From an uncultured Gammaproteobacteria bacterium (GTDB taxonomy: Bacteria > Pseudomonadota > Gammaproteobacteria > SZUA-140), in contig CALZMY010000121.1 in NCBI GenBank assembly GCA_945788675.1, positions 1 through 39,493 of the forward strand: DNA of 39,493 nucleotides, in the 5' to 3' direction. Within the stretch, counting starts at the first letter, position 1, and each line of letters begins with the position of its first letter. The notes under the pieces are model-generated. The model did no database searches. It worked only from the letters and a program-made list of their open reading frames with translations, and was not told the DNA's origin. The position numbers were made by a program, and so were the translations under genes. Below, in pieces: positions 20,457-30,950 of this stretch.

Positions 20457-21293
20457 GTGAAACTCACCACTGCGGAATTCAGAAACTGGGAACATAAGAG
20501 CATCACCCTGCTGGGGATGTCGGGTGTCGGCAAGACACGCCTCTCGACCATGCTGCGTGACAACTGGTTTCACTACTCCGGCGACTACCGCATCGGCACG
20601 CGCTACCTGGATGAGCCGATCCTCGATAACATCAAGCAACAGGCGATGCAGGTGCCGTTTCTGCGCGATCTGCTGCGTACCGATTCGATCTACATTGCCA
20701 ATAACCTTTCGGTCGATAATCTCAAGCCGGTTGCCAGCTTCCTTGGCAAGCTAGGCAACCCTGAACTGGGCGGACTGGCGCTACCGGAGTTCAAACGTCG
20801 TCAGGCGCTGCACCACCAGGCCGAGGTGCTGGCGATGCGCGATGTACCCGAATTTATTAACAAGGCGCAGGAGATCTACGGCTACAATCACTTTATTAAC
20901 GATGCGGGGGGCAGCGTCTGTGAACTCGATGATGACAAGACCCTCAAGCTGCTGAGTGAACACACCCTGATTCTCTACATCAAGGCGACCGAGCAAGATG
21001 AGAAGGCGCTGATCCGCCGTGCCGAACTGGACCCTAAGCCGCTTTACTATCGAGAGGCGTTTCTCGATGAGCAGCTGGCTACCTATATGGAGCAGCGCTC
21101 GCTGCAGTATGTGGCACAGATCGATCCCGATGACTTTGTCCGCTGGGTCTTTCCGCATCTCTTCTATTCACGCATCCCGCGCTACGAAGCGATTGCAGCC
21201 GAATATGGCTACACCTTCACCACCACCGATCTCGCCCAGGTGCAATGCGAACAGGACTTCATCGCACTTGTCGAGCAGGCGTTGCAAGGGTAA
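20457..21293 (+). CDS. P-loop ATPase / NMP-kinase-like protein of unknown function
   Basis: Walker A GMSGVGKT; GTG start with CAGGAG RBS; ends 8 nt before the MetA-family ORF. Confidence 0.8.
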   Translation: MKLTTAEFRNWEHKSITLLGMSGVGKTRLSTMLRDNWFHYSGDYRIGTRYLDEPILDNIKQQAMQVPFLRDLLRTDSIYIANNLSVDNLKPVASFLGKLGNPELGGLALPEFKRRQALHHQAEVLAMRDVPEFINKAQEIYGYNHFINDAGGSVCELDDDKTLKLLSEHTLILYIKATEQDEKALIRRAELDPKPLYYREAFLDEQLATYMEQRSLQYVAQIDPDDFVRWVFPHLFYSRIPRYEAIAAEYGYTFTTTDLAQVQCEQDFIALVEQALQG

Positions 21294-21301
21294 CTGCCGA
21301 T

Positions 21302-22369
21302 ATGCCACTCGTCGCCAATAGCAAACTGCCCACCTTCAAACGCCTTGAGGATATCGGTGAAACGATCATTCCGGGTGACAGCGCTATCCATCAGGATATT
21401 CGTGAGCTGCACATCGGCCTGTTGAATATGATGCCGGACTCTGCCCTTGCAGCGACCGAACGGCAATTTTTTCGTCTCGTCGGTGAATCAAACCAGATTG
21501 CCCAGTTCTATATGCACCCCTTCACGCTAGCTGAACTCCCGCGTGATGAAGTGGGCCGCGCCCACGTGGATCAGTATTACGAGAGCTTTGAAACGATCAA
21601 ACAACAGGGGCTCGATGCATTGATCATCACCGGCGCTAACGTCACCCAGCCTGACCTCGCGATGGAACCCTTCTGGGAACCGCTCGATGAGATCATCGAA
21701 TGGGCCTATGAAAATGTCACTTCGACCCTTTGCTCATGTCTCGCAACCCATGCAGTGATGCAGTCACGTTATGGCAAAAAACGCCACAATATGGGTTTCA
21801 AACGCTGGGGAGTCTACCCTCACTATCTGGTTGATCGTGAACACCCGCTGGTAGCGGACGTCAATACGCGCTTTGATATTCCACATTCACGTTACAACGA
21901 CGTCAGCCGTGGGCAGTTTGAAGCGGCCGGCCTGAAGGTGCTGGTAGAAAGTGCCGCAGCGGGTGTCCATCTCGCTGTTAGCGAAGACCTGTTTCGCATC
22001 GTCTTTTTTCAGGGCCACCCGGAATATGACATCATCAGCCTGTTAAAGGAGTATAAACGCGAAGTAACGCTCTTTATAAATCACCAACGAGATGACTACC
22101 CACCGATACCGGAAAACTACTTCACCCAGCAGAGTGCTGCCATCCTGGAAGAGCACAAAGCGCAGGTGATTGCCGCCATCGCCAACGGGACGCCCCCCCC
22201 ATCACTGCCTGAGGCGCTGATCACAGAACGACTCGATAACACCTGGCATGATACTGCCGAGGCAGTCCTCAACAACTGGATTGGCAAGGTATATCAGCTC
22301 ACCAGCATTAAGCGTAATGAGCCATTTCAGCCTCATATCGACCCTGATGACCCGTTAGGACTTAAGTAA
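21302..22369 (+). CDS. metA: Homoserine O-succinyltransferase (MetA) family protein, divergent
   Basis: RELHIGLLNMMPDSALAATERQFFRLVG, LCSCLATHAVMQSRYG, PHSRYNDVS, FFQGHPEYD. Confidence 0.8.
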   Translation: MPLVANSKLPTFKRLEDIGETIIPGDSAIHQDIRELHIGLLNMMPDSALAATERQFFRLVGESNQIAQFYMHPFTLAELPRDEVGRAHVDQYYESFETIKQQGLDALIITGANVTQPDLAMEPFWEPLDEIIEWAYENVTSTLCSCLATHAVMQSRYGKKRHNMGFKRWGVYPHYLVDREHPLVADVNTRFDIPHSRYNDVSRGQFEAAGLKVLVESAAAGVHLAVSEDLFRIVFFQGHPEYDIISLLKEYKREVTLFINHQRDDYPPIPENYFTQQSAAILEEHKAQVIAAIANGTPPPSLPEALITERLDNTWHDTAEAVLNNWIGKVYQLTSIKRNEPFQPHIDPDDPLGLK

Positions 22370-22422
22370 CTGAATTGTCCCAAAATCCCCAGATAATTCC
22401 CTCATCCAATAATTTTATCCTG

Positions 22423-22448
22423 TTCAGGCTTTATTCAGCTTCATTCAG
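22423..22448 (+). promoter_or_regulatory. Three helically phased TTCAG repeats upstream of the cytochrome c gene
   Basis: TTCAG at 22423, 22434 and 22444 (spacing 11 and 10 bp). Confidence 0.5.
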
Positions 22449-22566
22449 CTATCTTGATCTCCAGTGACGGGATATTCCGGTTTTGGGGAACAAGATCGGG
22501 GCTGAGGGTAAATCAGTTCATGCCTTCTTTATTCTGGAGCCTAACCCATAAAATGAGGAGAACACC

Positions 22567-22887
22567 ATGAAACATATTATTTCTGCTGCTGTATTGGCTT
22601 CATCACTGATCGCTGCCCCTGCTATGGCCGATCTGGCCCTGGCAAAGAAGAGCGGTTGCCTGGCATGTCACAGTGTTGAAAAGAAAGTCGTTGGTCCAGC
22701 CTGGAAAGATGTAGCTACTAAATATAAAGGCGATGCCGGTGCAAGAGATGCGATCATCGCAAAAGTTAAGAAAGGCGGTAAAGGTAACTGGACTGAAGTT
22801 ACCGGCGGCATACCGATGCCTCCATACTCACCACGTGTCGCTGATGCAGATATCGAAACATTGGTCGATTTTGTCCTGGGTCTATAA
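22567..22887 (+). CDS. Class I cytochrome c (c551/c552-like)
   Basis: Signal peptide; SGCLACHSVEKKVVGPAWKDVATKYKG; GGIPMPPYSPRVADADIETLVDFVLGL. Confidence 0.93.
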   Translation: MKHIISAAVLASSLIAAPAMADLALAKKSGCLACHSVEKKVVGPAWKDVATKYKGDAGARDAIIAKVKKGGKGNWTEVTGGIPMPPYSPRVADADIETLVDFVLGL

Positions 22888-22924
22888 CCCGAAATTTTCA
22901 ACAACATCTGAAGTTACATTTTCC

Positions 22925-22972
22925 AAACCTCCGGCCTCACTTTCCCTCCCTCCCTTGGCCGGAGGTTTTTTA
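22925..22972 (+). terminator. Intrinsic terminator of the cytochrome c gene
   Basis: AAACCTCCGGCC ... GGCCGGAGGTTTTTT. Confidence 0.8.
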
Positions 22973-23055
22973 TTCCCCCTTCCTTTTTTCACTGTATATA
23001 TGACGGTAAATCCGGTTATGCTTGTGCCTCCGATTCAGGAAGGATTGACTTCGTT

Positions 23056-23733
23056 GTGCGAGTTTTAATTGTTGAAGATGAAACCGAACTGCGGCAACAG
23101 CTGCATAAGCAGTTACAAACGGCAGGCTATGCCGTTGACGTCGCCGAAAATGGGGAAGATGGCTACTATATTGGCACCGAGTACCCCATTGATATAGCGG
23201 TCGTGGATATTGGCCTGCCCAAAATGTCCGGCATCGAGATGGTGCGCTCCCTGCGTGAAGCTGGTAAGGATTTTCCGGTGCTCATCCTGACAGCACGCGG
23301 ACGCTGGCAAGACAAGGTAGAAGGGTTAGAAGCGGGCGCCGATGACTATCTGGTCAAACCGTTCCATATGGAAGAGCTTGAGGCACGCCTCAAGGCACTA
23401 CTGCGGCGTGCCGCGGGAGTGGCACAACCGACCATTACCTCAGGGCCGATTACACTAAGCACCACGCGCCAGGAAGTAAGGCTCAATGACCAGCTACTTG
23501 AACTGACCGCCTATGAGTTCAAGGTACTTGAATACTTGATGCTGCACGCCGGGCAGGTGATCTCTAAGACCACACTGACTGAACATATCTACGCCCAGGA
23601 TTACGACCGTGACAGCAACGTGATTGAGGTATTTGTCGGACGACTGCGGCGCAAACTCGATCCACAGAATCAGATACAGCCGATTGAAACCCTCAGGGGA
23701 CGCGGCTATCGCTTCAACATGATGGGGCCATGA
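23056..23733 (+). CDS. OmpR-family response regulator (PhoP-like)
   Basis: REC domain (VVDIGLPKMSG, ILTARGRWQDKVEGLEAGADDYLVKPF) plus winged helix (ELTAYEFKVLEYLM ... RGRGYRF). Confidence 0.92.
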   Translation: MRVLIVEDETELRQQLHKQLQTAGYAVDVAENGEDGYYIGTEYPIDIAVVDIGLPKMSGIEMVRSLREAGKDFPVLILTARGRWQDKVEGLEAGADDYLVKPFHMEELEARLKALLRRAAGVAQPTITSGPITLSTTRQEVRLNDQLLELTAYEFKVLEYLMLHAGQVISKTTLTEHIYAQDYDRDSNVIEVFVGRLRRKLDPQNQIQPIETLRGRGYRFNMMGP

Positions 23734-25112
23734 AGCAGCCCTCCATCAATATCCGCATGTTGATCGCCGCCAGCTGTATTCTGGCTGGTTTTCTCAGCAT
23801 TACCGCTATCACGCTCGATCGCACCTATCGTGTCAGCACCGAAGATGCCCTCAAGGAACGCATGTTGATTCAGATCACCGTACTGATCTCCGCCATCGAA
23901 CAGGATGATCAGAAAAACATTCGCATGATCCATGCGCTTCCCGAACCGCGTTTCTTCACTCCCGATTCCGGGCTCTATGCCAGAATTATCAAGAACAGTG
24001 GTGAAGTCGTCTGGTCATCGCCATCGATCGTCGGCATTATGATCCCACCACATGCGACTGTCTCTCGCGGCGAGCAAAAATTTGAGCAGATCGTGTCGGC
24101 GACAGGCAAGCCGCTGTTATCGCTCAGCATCGGACTGACATGGGGCGAAGATGATGCCGAAAGCGAAGGCTATACCTTTGTCGTGAGCGAAGACCTCGCG
24201 CGTATCAACCAGCAGGTGAGCGATTTTCGCCATAACCTCTGGGGCTCACTCGGTGGCGTGTCGATAGTCCTGCTACTGATGCTGACTGTGATCCTCCACT
24301 GGGGGCTGGCGCCATTGCGCCGTGCGGCACAGCAGATCAGCGAAGTCGAAGCCGGCATGCACAAGGAGATACGCGGCGAATTCCCCAAAGAGCTCAGCGG
24401 TCTGACCAACAATATTAATGCACTGATCCGCACCAACAGCGAACATGAAGCGCGCTACACGGCGAGCCTTGGGGATCTTGCCCATAGTTTAAAGACCCCG
24501 TTGGCAGTACTGCGCGGCGCTATTGAAGCCTCACGCCCTTCTGTGGAGGTACTGCGTAAAACTACCGAAGAACAGGTACAACGCATGGATCAAATTGTGC
24601 AGTATCAACTGCAGCGTGCAGCCACCTCAGGACGTACCGCACTGACCGCACCGATCAGTCCCGAACGCATTGCAAACCAGGTGATTGCGGCACTCGACAA
24701 GGTTTACGCCGACAAAGGGGTACAGGGGAATCTTGCGGTCACCGCTGAACTCGAACTCCACATCGAAGAAGGCGACCTGATGGAGCTGCTGGGTAACCTG
24801 GTCGACAACGCCTATAAATGGTGCCAAAGACGCGTGGATGTCACCCTGTCACTTGAGTGTCAGGATCCACTGGACGAAAATCCGGCGACGAGGCTATTGA
24901 TTGAAGTGGCCGATGACGGCCCCGGCATCTCCCCGGAACTTGCCGAAAAAGTGGTGCAACGTGGCTGGCGCAGGCGCGACGAGGATGAGATCGATGGACA
25001 TGGACTGGGGTTATCGTTAGTCAGCGACATTGTGAACCTCTATGATGGCGAACTACAGATCAAACAGTCACCACTCGGCGGCGCACTGATTCAGATATAC
25101 CTGCCAACCTGA
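23730..25112 (+). CDS. Sensor histidine kinase (PhoQ-like)
   Basis: ATGA overlap with the upstream RR; SLGDLAHSLKTPLAVLRGAIE H-box; NLVDNAYKW, VADDGPGIS, GHGLGLSLV. Confidence 0.92.
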   Translation: MKQPSINIRMLIAASCILAGFLSITAITLDRTYRVSTEDALKERMLIQITVLISAIEQDDQKNIRMIHALPEPRFFTPDSGLYARIIKNSGEVVWSSPSIVGIMIPPHATVSRGEQKFEQIVSATGKPLLSLSIGLTWGEDDAESEGYTFVVSEDLARINQQVSDFRHNLWGSLGGVSIVLLLMLTVILHWGLAPLRRAAQQISEVEAGMHKEIRGEFPKELSGLTNNINALIRTNSEHEARYTASLGDLAHSLKTPLAVLRGAIEASRPSVEVLRKTTEEQVQRMDQIVQYQLQRAATSGRTALTAPISPERIANQVIAALDKVYADKGVQGNLAVTAELELHIEEGDLMELLGNLVDNAYKWCQRRVDVTLSLECQDPLDENPATRLLIEVADDGPGISPELAEKVVQRGWRRRDEDEIDGHGLGLSLVSDIVNLYDGELQIKQSPLGGALIQIYLPT

Positions 25113-25119
25113 AAATATT

Positions 25120-25404
25120 TTAACCCGTCTCAAAGCTCGACAACGACTGATGGGTGACTTTCTCAGCAGTGACCGCGACCACACTCGACTGCGCTGATCC
25201 TTGCCATAACCAGGCCGCTAAGGCTCTTACCGCAATGTCATCACCGCAGGCGAGCACTTCGACAGTGCCATCGGGACGATTACGCGCCCAGCCGCTCACC
25301 CCGAGTCCCCGTGCCTTTTGCTGTGTCGCAGCACGATAAAAGACCCCTTGCACCTCACCTGAAACGATACAACGCAGACAAACCTTCACAGAATCTTCTG
25401 ACAT
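25120..25404 (-). CDS. acyP: Acylphosphatase
   Basis: GEVQGVFYRAATQQKARGLGVSGWARNRPDGTVEV. Confidence 0.93.
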   Translation of the reverse strand: MSEDSVKVCLRCIVSGEVQGVFYRAATQQKARGLGVSGWARNRPDGTVEVLACGDDIAVRALAAWLWQGSAQSSVVAVTAEKVTHQSLSSFETG

Positions 25405-25419
25405 ATCACTATGGAAATA

Positions 25420-25968
25420 TTATTCAGGCTTACCCGCGTGTGCATGACCTTCGGCATGCGACAGATAGATCGCGACACCGATCAGCGCAATGCCACCCGC
25501 AAGATAAAGCAGATCAAGTGGTGTCTTAAATTTAATATCCACCGCATACTCAAAAAATTTCACAATCAGAATCATCAAGATCACCTTCGCCAGGCGACTC
25601 TTAAGATCATCCAGACTAGTGATCATCAGCACACTCGAGGAGATCTTTTTCCCTTCAGCCTGATCGATAGCACTAATAAAGAGTTCGTATAACCCCAGTG
25701 CAAAGATCAACAACACAGTTGCCAGTAGATAACCGTCAACGATTTCCACCACATGGGTGACTGTCTCGCCACGTAGATCGGCACGGACATCAGTGCTTAA
25801 CGATGGCGAAGCATATTCTATAAGATGCGTAATCATATAGTAGGCATCAACGGTCGCCATAAAGAACATCGCGAACGCTGCCGCAAGACTGGAGAGCACC
25901 GCCGACAGCACCACAAATCGACTGTTCCATAAAAAACCTTCAAAGGCCTGTCCAATTCTTTTCATCAT
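25420..25968 (-). CDS. YqhA family (UPF0114) membrane protein
   Basis: Multi-TM; SRFVVLSAVLSSLAAAFAMFFMATVDAYYMI ... LGLYELFISAIDQAE. Confidence 0.8.
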   Translation of the reverse strand: MMKRIGQAFEGFLWNSRFVVLSAVLSSLAAAFAMFFMATVDAYYMITHLIEYASPSLSTDVRADLRGETVTHVVEIVDGYLLATVLLIFALGLYELFISAIDQAEGKKISSSVLMITSLDDLKSRLAKVILMILIVKFFEYAVDIKFKTPLDLLYLAGGIALIGVAIYLSHAEGHAHAGKPE

Positions 25969-26041
25969 CTACCACGCATATTTTGGTGATTGTTCAGTAA
26001 AAAAACAGTTCCGACTCAATTCCACAGTTGCGACCGATCGA

Positions 26042-26896
26042 TCATAACACGCCATCATCACGATGATCCTGCTCAAAGGTCGTCAGACAACGTGCTATCT
26101 CGGCACCCAGCAACACCACCAGCCAGGAGACATAAATCCAGACCAGGAATACCGGTATCACAGCCAACGCGCCATAAATCACCGTATAGGTAGGAAATGC
26201 CAATACGTACCAGGCAAACCCCTTCTTTGCCAGCTCAAATAGCAGTGCCGCCACCACTGCAGCAACCATCCCTGCGCCCCATGAAACTTCACAGTTTGGC
26301 ACCACCACATAAAACAACAATAGCGCAATACCCGTGACCGCAATGGGTGCGACCATCAACAACATATTTTTCATACCCGTAACGGTTTCACCAGCGTCGG
26401 CTACCAATGGCAATGAAACCACATATGAAGTCAGCAAAATACTGGCGGCAAACAGGATGGAACCAAACAGCAGCACCCCACCATAAATCAACAGTGCAGA
26501 GAAAATATTTCGCTTCGGTTTAGCCTGCCAGATATCATTCAATGCAACGTTAATAGCGTTCATCAACATCAATGCGGTCAGCATTAAAAACAGCAGCCCA
26601 ATACCACCACTGCTAGCAGCAGTCTCAACGAATTGCTGAAAGTGTACCTGTAACTGCTGGCTGGATGCCGGCACAAAATTATTAAAGATATAGCCCTGAA
26701 TCTCATCCACCAGCGAAGCAAACAGAGGAAAGAAGGCAAGGATTGAAAAGACAACTGCTAACAATGGTACCAACGACAACAGGGTGGTGTAACTTAACGC
26801 GGCAGCCGTACGGGTACAGTTATCCTGAACAAAACGACGAATCACATAACGCAAAAAAAGAAAGGTAACATGCGCGCGGCCAGGGCTGTTATTCAA
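26042..26896 (-). CDS. YihY family inner membrane protein
   Basis: RTAAALSYTTLLSLVPLLAVVFSILAFFPLF and C-terminal YGALAVIPVFLVWIYVSWLVVLLGAEI. Confidence 0.9.
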   Translation of the reverse strand: MNNSPGRAHVTFLFLRYVIRRFVQDNCTRTAAALSYTTLLSLVPLLAVVFSILAFFPLFASLVDEIQGYIFNNFVPASSQQLQVHFQQFVETAASSGGIGLLFLMLTALMLMNAINVALNDIWQAKPKRNIFSALLIYGGVLLFGSILFAASILLTSYVVSLPLVADAGETVTGMKNMLLMVAPIAVTGIALLLFYVVVPNCEVSWGAGMVAAVVAALLFELAKKGFAWYVLAFPTYTVIYGALAVIPVFLVWIYVSWLVVLLGAEIARCLTTFEQDHRDDGVL

Positions 26897-26905
26897 AATA
26901 GGAAG

Positions 26906-27382
26906 TTATTCGAGATTGAGATCTTGCTCGGCCTGATGCCTCGCTTCATTAGCCAGCCGAATAGCTTCATGAACTCTATTTTCGTCAGCGGCAACCACTG
27001 CCCGGTTAAAAAGCAATGTCGCTTCATTGGAGAGCAGGCCTCGTTCGGTCGCTTTTAGTAATGCCGACTTGGTGGCACTCATCACCTGCGCAATATCCTG
27101 TGCCTTGATCGCCTCCACTCTCGCTGCCGTGGCATCATCACGGGCATCACCAAACTCGCCCAGCTCCAGCTCACGTTCCGCCTTGTTAAGCAATGCCTCG
27201 GCCTGCTGCACTTTTTCGCTGGCATGCTCGGCAGCGCCTGCGTCATGGGCTGCACTCACCGCCTGCCTCGCATCACTCATCTCCTGAGTCGGCGCGCTAG
27301 CACACGCTGCCAGCAACAGGATCCAGGGAATGAATAGAACACTTGATATTCTCAAAAAGACACCGCCATAGCAACCACTCAT
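26906..27382 (-). CDS. DUF4398-type lipoprotein
   Basis: Lipobox LLAAC; helical repeat ARQAVSAAHDAGAAEHASEKVQQAEALLNKAERELELGEFGDARDDATAARVEA; internal Met chosen as start. Confidence 0.7.
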   Translation of the reverse strand: MSGCYGGVFLRISSVLFIPWILLLAACASAPTQEMSDARQAVSAAHDAGAAEHASEKVQQAEALLNKAERELELGEFGDARDDATAARVEAIKAQDIAQVMSATKSALLKATERGLLSNEATLLFNRAVVAADENRVHEAIRLANEARHQAEQDLNLE

Positions 27383-27535
27383 AACACACTGCTGGACAAA
27401 AGAAAAACAGCCCCAATCCTGCATAAACTGAACACAACTGGCTGAAATTATCGCCCTCGTTCTGTAGGCTGTCAAGGAAAGGCGCGTTAGAATAAGCGCT
27501 ATCGGAAACAATCATAAATTCAGGAAAAGTTGCGC

Positions 27536-28478
<943 letters not shown>

Positions 28479-28497
28479 TACAACACCAGATAGCTAA

Positions 28498-29202
28498 TCA
28501 AGTATCACGCGCCATAAACGCTTTCAAAAAGGGAATGGTCAAGCGACGCTGCGCCGCCAATGTGGCATGATCGAGTGCTGCGAGTAGCGAAAACAGCGAG
28601 TGCATGTCGCGTCGTGTACGACTAAAAAGATAATGTGCCACATCATCACCCATCTCCATGCCGATCGCCTGAGCACGCGCCTGTAATGCCAGCACCTTCT
28701 GCTCATCGCCAAGTTCATTAAGCTGAAACACCAGCCCCCAACCCAGGCGCGTCACTAGATCCGGGAGTAATAACGCTAATCCTTGTGGTGCGGCATTTGC
28801 CGAGACAATCAACTGCGCCTCATTAGTCTGCATACGATTATAGAGATGAAAGATCGCCTCTTCCCATTCACGCTGGCCCGCAATTGCCTCAATATCATCG
28901 AGACAGACCAGCGCCAAAGATTCCATCCCTTCAAACAGTGCTGGCGTAAACAACTCATAATCACGCAGTGGCAGATAGACTGCCGCCTCATCACGTGCAG
29001 CAACACGATGACAGGCCGCCTGCATCAGATGTGATTTTCCACTCCCTGCAACACCCCAGATATAGAGTGCCGTCGCATCACCGTCGCGATGCTGCGCTGC
29101 ATGTTGCAACGAGGTAATCGCCTGCTGGTTATCAGCGGGGAAAAAGTTTTCAAAGGTTGCGTGATCACGTAACCGGATACTCAACGGTAACTGCATCGCC
29201 AT
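28498..29202 (-). CDS. hda: DnaA regulatory inactivator Hda
   Basis: ATFENFFPADNQQA; WGVAGSGKSHLMQAAC; VCLDDIEAIAGQREWEEAIFHLYNRM. Confidence 0.92.
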   Translation of the reverse strand: MAMQLPLSIRLRDHATFENFFPADNQQAITSLQHAAQHRDGDATALYIWGVAGSGKSHLMQAACHRVAARDEAAVYLPLRDYELFTPALFEGMESLALVCLDDIEAIAGQREWEEAIFHLYNRMQTNEAQLIVSANAAPQGLALLLPDLVTRLGWGLVFQLNELGDEQKVLALQARAQAIGMEMGDDVAHYLFSRTRRDMHSLFSLLAALDHATLAAQRRLTIPFLKAFMARDT

Positions 29203-29214
29203 GCCAATAAAGAA

Positions 29215-30381
29215 TTACTCTACCTTGCGCGGAGGTGTTTCAGCAACAGCACCTGCCTCAGATTCAGATTCAGATTCAGATTCAGATTCAGATTCAGATT
29301 CAGATTCAGATTCAGGCACATTATCCGAGCCATAAAGGCTGCTATCAAGATAACGTTCATGGGCATGACGTAGCAGTACCACTAATACCGCTGACACTGG
29401 CAATGCCAGCAAAATGCCAAAGAAACCGAACAGCTGTCCACCCGCCATCACTGAAAAAATCACCATCACAGGATGCAGCCCGATACGTTCACCCACTAGC
29501 CACGGCGTTAACACAAAACCTTCCAGCAACTGTCCAACGCCAAAGACCGCAATCACCAATAACAGCAGTGAAAAGTCGTGCACCTGCACCACCGATGCAA
29601 CGCCAGCAACCACAATGCCTACGATCAAACCGAGGTAAGGAACAAAACTGACTACGCCGGCCAGCAGTCCGATCAGAAAGGCAAGGTCGAGTCCCACCGC
29701 CCACAGGCCAACGGTATAGATCGTACTCAATGCCAACATCACCGAAAGCTGACCACGCATAAAGGTACCTAGCACCTCATCACAATCCATCACCAGACGG
29801 CTCACCAGTGATTCCGATGCGCGCGGTAGCAGCGCCCGCAGGTGCTCCACCAGATCGCCCCAGTCGCGCAACAGATAAAAGGTGACTACTGGAATCAACA
29901 CCAGATTACCCACCCATTCCAGTAGCGCCAGCCCTGATTTTGAGACCACAGCGACGAGGCTGATCGCAGTACCACCCACTTGTCGCCAGTGCTCCACAAA
30001 TGCCTGTTTGAAGAGGTCGAGGTTAAGGGAGTGTTCACCAAAACCCACATGCTGCTGCACCCACGGCAGCGCCACACGTTGAATCCAGTCGACATAAGCG
30101 GGCCAGTTATTGATGAACACCCCCATTTGTCTTTCCAGTAGCGGCACAATCACAATCGGCAACATCAATGCCAGGAGCGAGATAACACTAAAGACCGTCA
30201 ATGTTGAACTGTTGCGAGAGATACCCCGCCGTTCAAGACGTACCACAAACGGATGTCCCAGATAGGCAAGCAGTGCTGCAATCAAAAAAGGTGTTAACAC
30301 TGGCGCAAGCAGATAGAGTAAAACGCCACCCCCCGCCACCAGCATCAATATCCACCACTTCTGTGCTTCAGCCATCGTCAA
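29215..30381 (-). CDS. AI-2E family transporter (PerM-like) with (Ser-Glu)n C-terminal tail
   Basis: Multi-TM permease signature (VGQLLEGFVLTPWLVGERIGLHPVMVIFSVMAGGQLFGFFGILLALP); tail encoded by a 6-bp tandem repeat. Confidence 0.88.
   Translation of the reverse strand: MTMAEAQKWWILMLVAGGGVLLYLLAPVLTPFLIAALLAYLGHPFVVRLERRGISRNSSTLTVFSVISLLALMLPIVIVPLLERQMGVFINNWPAYVDWIQRVALPWVQQHVGFGEHSLNLDLFKQAFVEHWRQVGGTAISLVAVVSKSGLALLEWVGNLVLIPVVTFYLLRDWGDLVEHLRALLPRASESLVSRLVMDCDEVLGTFMRGQLSVMLALSTIYTVGLWAVGLDLAFLIGLLAGVVSFVPYLGLIVGIVVAGVASVVQVHDFSLLLLVIAVFGVGQLLEGFVLTPWLVGERIGLHPVMVIFSVMAGGQLFGFFGILLALPVSAVLVVLLRHAHERYLDSSLYGSDNVPESESESESESESESESESEAGAVAETPPRKVE
29258..29315. repeat. 6-bp microsatellite (TCAGAT)n
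   Basis: Uninterrupted TCAGAT period over 58 bp, in frame within the AI-2E gene. Confidence 0.95.
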
Positions 30382-30950
30382 TCACTTCTGTTTATATCTT
30401 CGCTGGCACGCGCTGCCACCGCACGTCGCCCCCAGGTCCACACATAATCGACACCACTCAACAGGGTCGTCACTAGCACAAAATAGATCATGCCCTCGAT
30501 CAACAGCTCAGGCAGCGGCAACAGACTCATTGATAACACCACCAAAAACCCCAACAGGATCTGCGACACAGTGTTCAACTTGCTAACAAACGACGGACTC
30601 ATGTCATACTGGCCGATCAAGTGGTGATATGCAAAGCCGCCGACGACAATCAATACGTCACGCACCAGTACAATCACCACCAGCCACAGCGGCAACAGCC
30701 CCAACCACGCCAATGAGATGTAGGTACTCACCAACAACAGCTTGTCGGCCAGCGGATCTAGGATCGAGCCAAGACGACTGGCACAGTCATATCGCTTGGC
30801 AATATAGCCATCCAGCCCATCGGAGGCGCCGGCTACTGCAAACAATAACAGTGCGACGCCATAGTGTTCATTGAGTAACGCCAGCACCACTGGCAATACC
30901 AGCAAGATCCGCAGTATGGTAATAATATTGGGGATACCACGAAGGTTCAT
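30378..30950 (-). CDS. CDP-alcohol phosphatidyltransferase family protein
   Basis: MNLRGIPNIITILRILLV; SDGLDGYIAKRYDCASRLGSILDPLADKLL. Confidence 0.88.
   Translation of the reverse strand: MNLRGIPNIITILRILLVLPVVLALLNEHYGVALLLFAVAGASDGLDGYIAKRYDCASRLGSILDPLADKLLLVSTYISLAWLGLLPLWLVVIVLVRDVLIVVGGFAYHHLIGQYDMSPSFVSKLNTVSQILLGFLVVLSMSLLPLPELLIEGMIYFVLVTTLLSGVDYVWTWGRRAVAARASEDINRSD

Noticed and set aside
20056-20460. 134-aa ORF between the hybrid kinase and the P-loop ATPase
   Set aside because: Runs into the next gene's start, has low-complexity segments and no domain signal; contains short GCGGCC...GGCCGC and TGTTCAA...TTGAACA repeats that suggest noncoding DNA.
29235-29651. 138-aa plus-strand ORF with (QI)n run
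   Set aside because: Antisense reading of the TCAGAT microsatellite in the AI-2E gene; no coding support.
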